From Branchiostoma floridae (lineage: Eukaryota; Chordata; Leptocardii; Amphioxiformes; Branchiostomatidae): a stretch of DNA of 61,499 nucleotides. The DNA is taken from assembly GCF_000003815.2 (NCBI RefSeq), contig NC_049992.1, forward strand, positions 2,489,624 through 2,551,122. Direction: 5' to 3'. Positions within the stretch are counted from its first letter, which is position 1, and each line of letters starts with the position of its first letter. The notes beneath the pieces were generated by a model, which was not told the origin of the DNA, searched no databases, and saw nothing but the letters and a program-made list of their open reading frames with translations. Shown here in pieces: positions 22,701 through 33,805 of this stretch. The position numbers and the translations under genes were made by a program.

Positions 22701-25700
22701 AACAAACAAACAAACAATAAGAGTTACCTGCGAGTGTTCCAGGAGAACATCGAACTGGTCAAGAAATACTATGTCAGGTGGGTCGCAACAAACAAACAAA
22801 CAAACAAACAATTAGAGTTACCTGTGAGTGTTTCAGGAGAACGTCGAACTGGTCAAGAAATACTATGTCAGGTGGGTCGCAACAAACAAACAAACAGACA
22901 AACAATAAGAGTTACCTGTGAGTGTTCCAGGAGAACATCGAACTGGTCAAGAAATACTATGTCAGGTGGGTCCCACAAACGAACAAACAAACAAACAATA
23001 AGAGTTACCTGTGAGTGTTCCAGGAGAACATCGAACTGGTCAAGAAATACTATGTCAGGTGGGTCCCACAAACAAACAAACAAACAAACAATTAGAGTTA
23101 CCTGTGAGTGTTCCAGGAGAACATCGAACTGGTCAAGAAATACTATGTCAGGTGGGTCGCAACAAACAAACAAACAAACAAACAGTAAGAGTTACCTGCG
23201 AGTGTTTCAGGAGAACGTCGAACTGGTCAAGAAATACTACGTCAGGTGGGTCAAAACAAACAAACAAACAAACAATAAGAGTTACCTGCGAGTGTTCCAG
23301 GAGAACATCGAACTGGTCAAGAAATACTATGTCAGGTGGGTCACAACAAACAAACAAACAAACAAACAATAAGAGTTACCTGTGAGTGTTCCAGGAGAAC
23401 ATCGAACTGGTCAAGAAATACTACGTCAGGTGGGTCACAACAAACAAACAAACAAACAAATGATTAGAGTTACCTGCGAATGTTTCAGGAGAACGTCGAA
23501 CTGGTCAAGAAATACTACGTCAGGTGGGTCGCAACAAACAAACAAACAAACAAACAATAAGAGTTACCTGCGAGTGTTTCAGGAGAACGTCGAACTGGTC
23601 AAGAAATACTACGTCAGGTGGGTCGCAACAAACAAACAAACAAACAAACAAACAAACAAACAGAAAGAGTTACCTGCGGGTGTTTCAGGAGAACGTCGAA
23701 CTGGTCAAGAAATACTACGTCAGGTGGGTCACAACAAACAAACAAACAAACAAATGATTAGAGTTACCTGCGAATGTTTCAGGAGAATGTTCAACTCGTC
23801 AAGAAATACTACGTCAGGTGGGTCACAACAAACAAACAAACAAACAAACAATAAGAGTTACCTGCGAGTGTTTCAGGAGAACGTCGAACTGGTCAAGAAA
23901 TACTACGTCAGGTGGGTCGCAACAAACAAGCAAACAAACAAACAAACATCTGAATTTTTTCCTACTTCAGAGTATGAAAATGAATGATGTGTAATACTGT
24001 GAATTGTAGTCATTTTCGGAAAAAAAGTTGCTTTTTGTTTTGCTTGTGACCTCAGTACTAAAACTTTCAGTACAAAATTGTGTTTCTTAGATCATAAGGT
24101 ATAATTATGACACTGGTCAACAATAACTATGTTCCTTTTTTTCTTTACAGACATGCCCTGCTGAGGGATGAACAGGTAAGAAGAACTCATTTTCTACTGA
24201 TAGGAAAGCGATGAATCTATCTAGCGTAACTCTGGCACAATTCTCACTGATTTGGTTATCTATTCCTCTGGTAATCATGATTATTTATAGTAAGTTAAAC
24301 AAACTGCTGTTCCATGTTCCTTGAGTGGTTGCTGAGACCAGGTTTGACTGTAGTGTAGTACTACTAACCAAACTGCTGTTAAAACTGCTGTTCCATGTTG
24401 AGGCCAGGTTTGACTGTAGTGTAGTACTACTAACCAAACTGCTGTTCCATGTTCCTTGAGGCCAGGTTTGACTGTAGTGTAGTACTACTAACCAAACTGC
24501 TGTTCCATGTTGAGGCCAGGTTTGACTGTAGTGTAGTTACTACTAACCAAACTGCTGTTCCATGTTCCTTGAGGCCAGGTTTGATTGTAGTGTAGTACTA
24601 CTAACCAAACTGCTGTTCCATGTTCCTTGAGGCCAGGTTTGACTGTAGTGTAGTACTACTAACCAAACTGCTGTTCCATGTTGAGGCCAGGTTTGACTGT
24701 AGTGTAGTACTACTAACCAAACTGCTGTTCTGTTTCTCTCCTTCCACAGAGACTGCTGGTGATGACCACCCTGGCCTCAGGACTGGAGTATCTCAAGTTT
24801 GAGCTGGATGTGGTGAGAAAAAATACTTTGCTATCTGTTGTTTTTACATTGACTAATCTTGTAGTATTTGTCTTCAAATAGATTTGGCTCTGTTTAGCCA
24901 TTCTTACTCAAATTACACTATCCTGAGGAGATATGGAGACAACCATCAGCAATAACACCGGTACCCTTTATCTTTTGTCAATGATGTTATCTAAAATGTC
25001 TGACTGTTTCCAACATCATATCCAGCTGCTTGAGCGAGTACTATTTGGCATAAAGCTATAATGATATATCTTAACTTCTAGCTCCCCCTTCCAGGTTGTG
25101 TCCATTTTTGTAGTCATGCTTCTTATAATATAAGCATTCCACCTTTTCAGGATGTGCCGTACTTGGACCTGACCTCCTCGCTGCCCCTGAGCCGAGACGA
25201 GCGCTACAGCGAGTACGACGAGGATCGGATTTCCCAGCAGAGCCTGGACGCCGTCTCCACGACCTCCAGCGTCAGCGGGTACACCACGGGGTCGGGTTAC
25301 ACCCTGGGGTCGGGTTTCACCACGCCGGGCTCCGATAACGCCGTCTGCGTTCGCTCAGAGTTTGTCGATATAGAGTATGTTGCACCGGGTGCAACTGTAG
25401 AAGGGGCGCTCTCGAACGGACCAATCGTAAAGGAGAAAACTCCGGAGAAAGCGCAGCGCCCAGATTCGCTCGAGCGAACATTCAGAATTTCCCGAATCTC
25501 CGACCCCGGAGCGACTCCGAAAGCCTCGGCGGACCCAGGCGGACTCGAGGTGATTCGTAAGAAAACCAAGAAAGGAAGTAAGAAGAAGAAGGCTGTTGCT
25601 AAGCAACAGGATGCAACTCCGAGCCCGTCCGGAAGTGCTTCGGAGGAGTCGAGTCGCGCGAGTAGTAGTAGCGGCGTTGACGTACGAAATTCGGGGGAGG

Positions 25701-28700
25701 GGCAATCTGTAACAATTAACGAGAGAAGAAATGAAAGACTAGATGGTGCAAAAACGGAAGCTACAGAACTGAACGCAGGAACGAATGAAGCTTCGAGGGA
25801 GGTTGCAAACCCTGCAGGTCAGGGTGAAAACCGAGGGGGGCAGGGACAGAGCCAGGGGGGTGTGGGGGCAGAGGGGGGTGCACAGGGGGGACATCCCCCT
25901 CAGCAGAACGTGCAAGCTCAGGCAGCTGGCTTGGTGAACGATCTCGAGCTCCTCTTGACGAACAACAACGAAGACCTGAACTCGAACCCCACCAACTGCA
26001 CGGACCAGACGTGCCATGCCCACACGTACGGTCTCCCCCCGCCAAACCCGCCGGCGGACGCCGCGGCTCGCGGGAACGAACAGAACAACATCCAAGACGA
26101 CGACGTCGATCTCCAAGGAAACTTCTCCGACAGCCCTCCCGTTTTCCCCTCCTTTGCGAACGACGTTGCGAACGAGGTCCCTCTGAGCGAGGAAATCGCG
26201 GAAGCAGAGAGGCTGCGTCGCCAGCAGTACGACAGTGACGAAGAAGAAGATTCGGTGACCTTGGGAAGCTCGTACCAGAGCGACGCGGGGAGTTACTCCG
26301 GAAGCGAGAATATGGAACACAGAACTGCGCTCGGAAAGGACGGCAGCCCGGGAGGCAGCCAGGGGGCGCCGCCCCCCCAGCGGCCAGCGCGTTTAAACCC
26401 GTTTGACCGTGACAGTCCTCGGAGAGGGAGGGGGGCAGAGGATGGGGATAGACAGAAGGAAAGAGGATGGGAGGAGAAGAATGGAGACTCTGAGGAGAAA
26501 GAGGAGGAGGAGAATCTAGTGATGAAGAGAACGACGCCGGACTCACATGATGCTGATATCAAGTCAGTCACAGATCATTTGTTTTTTTTAGTGTAGTTGC
26601 TAATTGTTAATATACAGGTTGATAATCGTCCTTCCACATGTTTTAGCCATCAGAAAATGGCTAAGTTTTATCTTTTCCTTCTGTTAACTTTTAATATAAG
26701 TAATAACATAAAAGTATTGGGTATTGGCAAGAAATTAAGTTGTTATAAGCCATTCACATAATACATTACATTGTACTTCATGACAAAGAGTTCACTGATG
26801 TAAACAAAATGTTTTGTTTGAAGTAAATCTAATGTTGTATGGTTGAAAAGTTGGCAATTTCAGGTTACCAAAAGCTTGTCAGAGTAAAAACATCAATAGA
26901 ATTGATATTATTTAAAAGGAGGAGTGATAATTTCCTGATGTTTCCCCTCAGGGTGGACAACAACACTCTCCTGTACCTGATGTTGGAGGTCTTCAAAGAG
27001 GAGGGAGAGCAGTTCTCTAAGGTGAGCAGGCTTTTAGCCGCCGTGAGGCATGCCTCCAGGCGTCATGTAGACACACTGTTCTAAAAATGATCAGAAATTG
27101 GACGCACTAGACCCCCTTACACTGGGGAGCAGATCGTCAGACAAGCATTAACTTTTGATTGACTAGGGATGCCACTAGGTCACTGACAGTAATTTTGGCC
27201 CTCAGATTACCTTAGAATGTACCATTTCAACTCAAACTTCTAAAAAAAGGAGACCACTTAAAATACTTGCACCAATATCACTTGCCTAGACATTTGGACA
27301 CTTGTAATTAAAAGACATGACGCAAGCGTAATGAAATATCAGATCTCTGTTATAATAATGTCAGTGTCATGAAGTAACCTTTGACCTCTGCACTCTGCCC
27401 TCACAGATGTTCCGTTTGTCGACCGGCCACATGGAAGGAGATCTGCGCAGTGTCTACATCTTAATCACCGACTTCTGCATGTACCTGCTGAGGAAAGGTC
27501 TGTGTCTTAAAGATCTTATTCATCTCCTTCCCTTCCTGTCTTCAATGTTCTTCATTGTCAGTGTCTTCACGGTCTTATTGTCTTCAATGATGTCCTGTCA
27601 CTTTCAATTTTTTTCTTGCTGAAGAATCCATGTGTCGTATATGAAAAATAAGGAGTCCGACATAGTTTAGACAGACAGTACTGCTTTTGACAATGAATTT
27701 CAGTCTAGAAAACACCAGAAGATAAGACCTGCCCTCATGAACCATGTTTGTGTCTTTATTCAAGCTTGACACTGCTCCATTTGGCCATCAGGGCCATTTG
27801 GCCATCATATTTTTTTTAAATGAGAATAATTCTCTCTGTAGGTTCAGGAGACCAACAGTTTGAGTGTGAAGACTCCATCAGACACAACGACCTGGACTAC
27901 ATCTCTGTAGGTCTACTTCTCTTCTGTCTCACAGTATTTGTGGTATCTTCTTATGGCAGTTGTAAACCAAGTGACAGTAATGATCTTAGTCCCTATTGCA
28001 TTTGTTTGTAAGTAATTCACGTTCTTACAACTTCAGGAAACAAAATCCTTGCAAAATGTAAATATAGAATGTGGCCCATACACATTTGTAATTATAGTTC
28101 ATTTGTACAATAGCACAGATGACCTGACCTGCTAACTGTATTGATTTTTGTTTGTTGTCAGATCTCCCTAATCCACCAGTATGTGCAGAGAGTCTCTTGG
28201 CTTTTATCATCTTGGCTTTGAAAAGTCTAGTGATGACATAAAAGAAGAAGAATTATCTTGGCCAATGTTGGCTTTTATATGGTAGCTATAGATGTAATGG
28301 TTTTCCATTCAGTAACACACATGAGCTGACATGCTAACTGTACATGTATGTGTTGTTTTCGTTGACAGATCTCCCTGTACCACCAGTACATGCAGATCAT
28401 CTCTTTAACAGCAATCTTGGCTTTTACAAATGGTCCATCTATCATACAGTCATGTAACAGTTTTCCATTTAGTAACATGTTAGATGAGCTGACCTGCTAA
28501 CTGAGTGTACGTGTTGTTTTTGTTGCCAGATCTCCCTGAACCACCAGTATGTGCAGATCGTCTGTACCAACAGGAGGAAACAGTTCTGGGTAGACTCAGG
28601 GGACGAGCTGCTCACTAGGTAAGGCCTGCCTGCATGTCTGCCCACTCCAAGCATACATTTATACTCTGCTTCTGAAAGATTACCCGTCTTTTATGATGTT

Positions 28701-31700
28701 ATTGAGGTCTTGGCCTTTTATCTCATCATCAAAAGACAAAGTACCAAGTAAGTTTGTGAGGTCGTGCAACACCTACTTATCCATTTCTTGGTGACCACAG
28801 AATGAGGTTGCCGGTTAGTTCTTCTTGGCTTCTGTAGTACTGCCCAGTAAATCTGGCCTCCTAGTTTTTTATGGTTGCAGCTAGAGTAGAGATATCAATA
28901 ATCTTGTCTTGTCGTTCCTTGTTGTGGTTGAGGTCCACTATGTGTTATAAGAGCTGTTCCAGTTATCGGTTTTGACCAAGGTAAAATTTCTGTCACATTG
29001 GTTACATCTGCAAGCTGACTCTAGCCACAGCAAACTAAGACTGGTTTTCTTTGGACCCACTTTTCTTCTGTACTGCACATCATCTCCTGAATTTAGCCAG
29101 TTGGACAGTGGATCCATCATTTGCAAGGTCCTCCCAGTGCTCAGTGTCAATATCAAGTCCCTCTTACAGCTGTCTTAGAAAGTTTGGACTACAGCTATTA
29201 ATCTTATTACCTGGATGTCTAACTGTCATCAATGCAGCCATTAATATCTTAATGACTATTGTGAATTTTTTCTGATGTTTCACAGGATGTTCGTGACCCA
29301 CCTCCACGCTGCCATGAGCACGGGGTTCCGGATCGAGCCGTTTCCTGCGGTCCTGACCGACGCCACCACGCAGAAAATCGCTCTACGGAAATGGGCGGCC
29401 AAGGAGGCCAAGTGCAATGTGAGCATTGAATGTCCAGCCATCTGCTTATAGCCTTCTACAAATGGGAAGATATCTAATATTTAGTACAATCTGTGTTATG
29501 CTTGACTGAAACTTGAATGCAAGGCTGCAAACATGTGAGTAGCAAACACTTATGGAACCTTGGCAAAAGTGGACACTACAGATATGTGTGTCTAAATGGG
29601 AAGATACAATCTGTGTGATATTATTACTTGACTGAAATTTGAATGCTGCAGTCAAACGTGTGTGGCAAACACTCAAGGAACCTTAGCAAAAGTGGTCACT
29701 GTAGAGAGGAAGATGATGATCATCTACCACCCTTATTCAGATTCAGAGAGACTGCTAAAATGTCACCACAATGGCTAAGTGGTCCTTATATTCAATGGAT
29801 TGGGTTACCACTAAGGTTTGCCTATACATGTATGTTTAAAGTGAAATAGGGAAATGTAAAACATTGGTCCTTACAGGTAACCAGACTTACTATGATTTTT
29901 TTACAGACTTAAGACATCAACCTTTAGCTGTACATGTTGGTGCATTGTATGCTGAAAAGTGGAAATGTAGAAAAGCACTGATCCTTAAACCTTTGTTTTG
30001 CCTTTTTGCAGACGTCCGACATCGACCTTCTGCTGTACACGTTGGTGCACTGGTGGGACCCTCAGGACTTTGCCCGGACACCTTCGGACTCTGGTCAGCC
30101 TTCCTCGCTGAGAGACGGCATCACCAAGGACGGAGTTCTTCTGTACAAGGCAGCGACGGGCTACCTGAGGGGCACAACATGGAAGTCTGGATTCTTTTTG
30201 CTCAGGTAATGTTTCTGTGTGTATCATGCTAAAGTATTGATTCAGTGGTTGTTACCTTTGCCAGGAGGGTTACGTTTTTGGTAGTGTTGGTACGTGTGTA
30301 TTTGTGAGTGGGCAGCATAACTTTAAAAGCTGTACAAGGCAGCGACGGGATACCTGAGGGGGACAACGTGGAGGTCTGGGTTCTTCCTGCTCAGTTAATG
30401 TTTATGTTTATGTTCTTTAACATTCTTTCAGTTGTTTTTTTTGGTTACTTTTTAGGTTGTATGTGTGTGTGTAGAAGATGAGCTCGTGAATGAATTGTCT
30501 TGATATTTGGTATGTGGGTAGGTCTTGATGATAACTCAAAATGAATAGATTTGGGCCCCCTAGCAGATCGTTACCTTTGGGTTTGATATCTCAAGTACTG
30601 GACATGAAATGAAAATGGTCTTGATTTTTTATTGGTAGATAACTCTCCATTCTTTCAAATCACAATGATGATACCAAGTGGCCTCCTAAGTGTTGTAATA
30701 TTATACTAGTATAGCATTGCAAATGTAGGTAACATACAATCCAGGCTGTCTTTCAAAGTACTGATTATATTTGGTAATCTGTTTGTCTTGTTTTTCCTCA
30801 GTAACGGGATGCTGTACCAGTATGGCCAGAGGTCTGACGTGGTGCCACAGATGTCCATACAGCTCACGTAAGCTAATAGTTCCCGTAGGTTTTTCTGCAG
30901 AATAATGAGTTTAAACTAAAAAAAGTGTGTGTCTGCTTGCATATGTTCATTTCTAATATGCTTCATGCAATGTTACCAGCATCCAAAGTGATTCAGCATA
31001 GTGGTCTTATTTACTCTAGGTGGAGAAGAAAAAATTGTGTACATAAGAAACCTACATTGAATTAATCTACTAAGCTGAAAATGAAATATTTACGGATAGT
31101 TATTACCAAGTTCTGCTATGTTTTTGGAAGGATTCCAAACCAGTGAAATTGTATAGAATAAAAACTATTTTTGATAATTAATATGCTTTGAGTGTTTTGT
31201 TTTCTTTCCAGTCAGGCATTTACATTTTGTATCATACAGTAGGTATAAAATCAAAGGTTACACAGTCACATCCATTTTAGGTCCTAGTAAGTCAACAGCA
31301 CAATTATGGTCTAGCAGAAAGGAGGCCTTAACAAATATTGTACCAAATTTCTCTCACAGTATGTGTAAATAGGTGAAGCTCGCCATCTTTGATTCGCTCG
31401 TCTTATTGTGTAGTTATCAAATGTTGTTTTTATTCTTTCTACCACAGAGGTCCAGACTGTAACGGTTGTCGGCGGATAAACTCCGGAGAGAAGCTGCACT
31501 CGTTCGAGATCCTGCTGACGGACCGCGCCTCGCTCGAGCTGGCCGCGACCTCTGACCTGGAGGTGCAGGAGTGGCTGCAGGCGCTGTGTCAGGCCGTGTC
31601 ACAAGGGGTCAGTGATTTTGGCAATGCCACAAGGGTGGAGCCATCCGTTGGCTTTGTTGTGTTGGGTACACAGTTTGTGTTACCAAGGAGGTTATATTCT

Positions 31701-33757
31701 GAATATAACCTCCTTGGTGTTACAAGGGGTCAAGGGAGTTGCACCAAAACAGAAAATCAAACAGATTAATTTTACATATTTTTTACAAGTATCTCATAAA
31801 GGTATGAATTCTAACCTATTGTTGTAGCCATGTTTCTGCTTTGAAAAATCTGACAGAATTATTATAATTTTTCCTTACAGGTACCAGAGAAAGGGGAGCC
31901 ACCATCATCTGTTGTTCCCTGCTGTCTGGCCCTCACCAGTCTCAAGGTAAGGCTGCTTACCTTGGAAGAAAAAAAAGAAGAAATGAAAAAGAAAAGAATA
32001 TGATGTACTTCTGGAAACATTTTTCACAGCCTTGTAAGCTATATATCTAATCAACCAAGAATGAAACAGTAACTAAATAAGCAAAGACATATCTACAGTT
32101 GTTGACAGAAAAAATGACTAAATGAGACGTTTCTGTCCTCCTCAGCTGTTTGCCTGCCACGAGGATTGTCAGACGAGTTTTTTCCGCAGCCTGGGAAGCG
32201 TTGGGCTGAAGGACATCTCCGGCCTCAGTGTGGATGAGGAGATTGACTACTATTGTATTGTGGTGAGCGCATCCTAGCAGGTGCAGTCAGTACTGCAGGC
32301 AGTGGCATCCTTTTGCTGTCTCTTGATCTCACATTTGTTATGTATTTTTGGTATGACTGCACCAAAAGTCGCTGAATTTTCACAAACACCAGAAAAAGGA
32401 ACAGCCAAATTGTGGACCAAGAAAATTGCAGGCATCTCAGTATGTATCTGGGACAAATTATGACTCCAAGCTTTCACAGGGTTCATTTGCCTTGTCTGAA
32501 TACCATGAAACTGGCTACATGTAGCTCTGTTGGAACAGCATGATGAACCTTTTAAATACAATTATGGTAAATATATATTGTCAGCCAGTCTATACAGATT
32601 GTAACATGAAGCTATGCATTATCCCCAAACTATATATGAATTGTAAAGAATATGTTCCTACTTGTATTGAACTTGTCTCAGGCAGATATTATCTTGAAAC
32701 AAAGCATTGCCAGAGAAACACTACGAAGTCTTTCTCGATGAAACAGCCAACACTATGTATTTCCTTATCTAAAGGTAATCCAGCTAAACTTTAGGTTCCT
32801 TTATTTTGTGCAGGAACTAGATGATGGGCAGGACTCGTGGGTTCTGTACTTTAACTGTACTCACGAGCAGCGCAAGTTTATCCATGTTCTTCAGGAGGCC
32901 TGGAGCGAACTGTTTCAGGTAGGTACCAGCCAATCACAACTCAGTATTCAAAAATTCAAATGGTCTTCAGCCAATCACAATGCTACATTCCAACTGTACT
33001 CATGAGCAGCGCAAGTTTATCCATGTACTACAGGTGGCCTGGAGCGAACTGTTTCAGGTAGGTACCAACCAATCACAACTCAGCATTCAAAAATTCAAAT
33101 AATATTCAGCCAATCACAACACTGCATTCCAGCTGTAACCATAAGGCATAAGCAGTACAGGTTTGTCCACATGTTTAAGGTACATGCCAACCAACCAATC
33201 ACAACAAAGCATTCAAAATTTCAAATAACCTTCAGCCAATCCCTAATACTTCATTCCAACTGTACCCGTGAGCAGTGCATGTTTGTCCACATGCTATTAA
33301 GTAGGCCTGGAATGAACCCTTAGCCAATCACCAAATCTTTCCAACGGGCAAATTGTTAGGAGCTTATCAGGGAGCTGAATGTAAGGCAATTGGTTGCAGC
33401 CTGTTATCATAAGCCATTCTTCATGTTGACCAATAGGAGACTGCAAAATTATTTTAATTGACAGCAATAACAACTACACTAGAGTAGTAGGCTGTATCCT
33501 ACCTCTTCAAAAGAAATATATTATTGTTGATGCCCAGTTTTGTTTACTCATTTGTTTTTCTGTTCAGGTTGACCTGCCAGTGGCCCGTTTGTTACCTCTT
33601 GATAAGATATGTATTGTTGTTGTTGATGACAACTTTTGTTTACTTGTTTGTTTGTTTATCTGTTTAGGTTGACCTGCCCGTGTCCCCTCTCGAAGACGAC
33701 ATCAGGAGGAGAAAGTGTCGGGAGGGTCTCGTGTCTGTGCAGAAGAACCGGCGATAG
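16726..33757 (+). CDS. PLEKHM2: PLEKHM2/SKIP: RUN and PH domain lysosome-kinesin adaptor
   Basis: Known role in vertebrates: binds ARL8 on lysosomes and kinesin light chain, moving lysosomes outward. Nineteen exons: 16726-16785, 21488-21600, 22040-22149, 22588-22687, 24151-24175, 24750-24812, 25151-26562, 26952-27021, 27407-27497, 27842-27906, 28530-28618, 29286-29418, 30012-30205, 30802-30867, 31448-31607, 31881-31946, 32146-32262, 32814-32918, 33668-33757; all phases agree, giving 1042 aa (human about 1019). Exons 1-6 are the RUN domain (ALCEHLDHAFLHG, GYWVVVPHFTRKDAIKQI, AWLYLALNENALESYL). Exon 7 is a ~470-residue disordered linker with LEVIRKKTKKGSKKKK, matching human. Exons 8-12 match the central conserved block (MFRLSTGHMEGDL, CTNRRKQF, LTDATTQK). 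Exons 13-15 are the PH domain (ITKDGVLLYKAATGYL, ALCQAVSQG). Exons 16-19 are the C-terminal region (LFACHEDCQTSFFRSLG). The linker has one Trp (GWEEK); the paired W-acidic kinesin motifs are not evident. Five exons have partial tandem copies alongside (separate entries). Confidence 0.97.
17870..17950 (+). repeat. tRNA-like SINE head in PLEKHM2 intron 1
   Basis: An A-box-like 'atggccgagttta' is followed about 45 nt later by a B-box-like 'gtcatgagtttgatcccc', the spacing of a tRNA-derived pol III promoter. The tRNA fold itself is imperfect. Intron 1 (16786-21487) has no other coding signal. Confidence 0.45.
18532..18869. mobile_element. MITE with CAGGGCTCGAAATAC termini, copy 1
   Basis: Perfect terminal inverted repeats CAGGGCTCGAAATAC ... 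GTATTTCGAGCCCTG enclose 338 bp rich in 'ctgcacct' and 'gtgcaggta'. A CAGGG start is typical of hAT termini, but I see no clean 8-bp target duplication. A second copy lies 970 bp downstream in the same intron. Confidence 0.8.
19503..19837. mobile_element. MITE with CAGGGCTCGAAATAC termini, copy 2
   Basis: Same family and orientation as 18532-18869, sharing 'gcactggtccatgtactggg' and the 3' end 'gtatgcagaaaaaagtattt'. The right terminus has lost the final TG. Differences from copy 1 suggest separate insertions or an old duplication. Confidence 0.8.
20760..20880 (+). repeat. Short dispersed repeat (same family as 3958-4050)
   Basis: Carries 'gtttccaaaatcatatccag', 'ttgctcgagtaactgc' and 'cttattacctgtccagatgt', matching the reverse of 3958-4050. 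Located in PLEKHM2 intron 1. Confidence 0.5.
22622..23950 (+). repeat. Minisatellite built from the donor edge of PLEKHM2 exon 4 (14 units)
   Basis: The last ~66 nt of exon 4, its donor (cgtcag|gtaggt) and an AAAC-rich intron tail make a unit of about 90-108 bp repeated 14 times, the first being the real exon end. All copies keep 'ggtcaagaaatacta' and a GT donor, now mostly cag|gtgggt. None has the exon 4 acceptor. Two subtypes alternate (ttccag...aacatc and tttcag...aacgtc), so amplification probably passed through multi-unit steps. Confidence 0.95.
24300..24735 (+). repeat. Intronic tandem repeat before PLEKHM2 exon 6
   Basis: Seven to eight units of about 55-62 bp built on 'ccaggtttgactgtagtgta' and 'actaaccaaactgctgttcc'. 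Some units carry 'ttccttga' and others lack it. The last unit merges into the polypyrimidine tract of exon 6 but contains no exon sequence. Confidence 0.93.
28100..28529 (+). repeat. Partial upstream copies of the acceptor edge of PLEKHM2 exon 11
   Basis: Two diverged copies of the exon 11 start lie about 370 and 155 bp upstream: 'cagatctccctaatccacca' near 28160 and 'cagatctccctgtaccacca' near 28369, each preceded by 'gagctgac-tgctaactg' and a T-rich tract like the real acceptor at 28529. Both diverge after about 30 nt of exon and lack the rest of exon 11. Confidence 0.85.
29450..29950 (+). repeat. Intron duplication and decayed acceptor-edge copy of exon 13
   Basis: A ~130-bp intronic segment ('aatgggaagata...caaaagtggacact') occurs twice at about 29460-29580 and 29595-29705. 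At 29897-29950, 'tttttacag' followed by 'acttaagacatcaaccttta' and 'catgttggtgcattg' mirrors the exon 13 start at 30002-30056 (cag|acgtccgacatcgac ... cacgttggtgcactgg), with substitutions that destroy the ORF. Confidence 0.75.
30330..30400 (+). repeat. Partial downstream copy of the donor edge of PLEKHM2 exon 13
   Basis: The segment from 'gctgtacaaggcagcgacgg' to 'ttcctgctcag' repeats the end of exon 13, but the donor is now ctcag|ttaatg instead of ctcag|gtaatg, so the copy has lost its GT. Confidence 0.88.
31682..31718. repeat. Perfect 37-bp palindrome
   Basis: 18-bp arms (left arm accaaggaggttatattc) flank a single central T. 'ccaaggaggttata' resembles the end of a DNA transposon, so this may be two abutting termini left after internal deletion. 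It lies in the intron after PLEKHM2 exon 15. Confidence 0.9.
32850..33320 (+). repeat. Tandem copies of the donor half of PLEKHM2 exon 18 plus intron
   Basis: After the real exon 18 end (32918), a unit of about 130 bp recurs: a close copy at 32993-33058 keeps 'gcgcaagtttatccatgt' and the donor tttcag|gtaggt, followed by decayed copies near 33130-33200 and 33250-33320. The intron tail with 'ccaatcacaac' repeats along with the exon part. Confidence 0.88.
33550..33605 (+). repeat. Upstream partial copy of the PLEKHM2 last-exon acceptor edge
   Basis: 'ctgttcag' followed by 'gttgacctgccagtggccc' copies the start of exon 19 (33660-33688, gttgacctgcccgtgtccc) about 110 bp upstream. The frame then diverges. 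The acceptor of the copy looks usable. Confidence 0.82.
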
Positions 33758-33805
33758 AAATCCGCAGCTCCATCAAAGCAAAGTGATGTAGTATGTTGCA
33801 GCTAA

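Noticed and set aside
22734-23987. Long plus-strand ORFs with repeated TNKQTNKQ / SNWSRNTMSGGS text
   Set aside because: They are readthrough of the exon 4 minisatellite with its AAAC-rich spacer; several frames on both strands stay open because the unit lacks stops. No start context or independent gene signal.
25739-26546. Long minus-strand ORFs (193 and 261 residues) opposite PLEKHM2 exon 7
   Set aside because: Antisense shadows of a GC-rich, low-complexity coding exon; composition is Pro/Ser/Arg with no domain, and the plus strand has a clear homolog.
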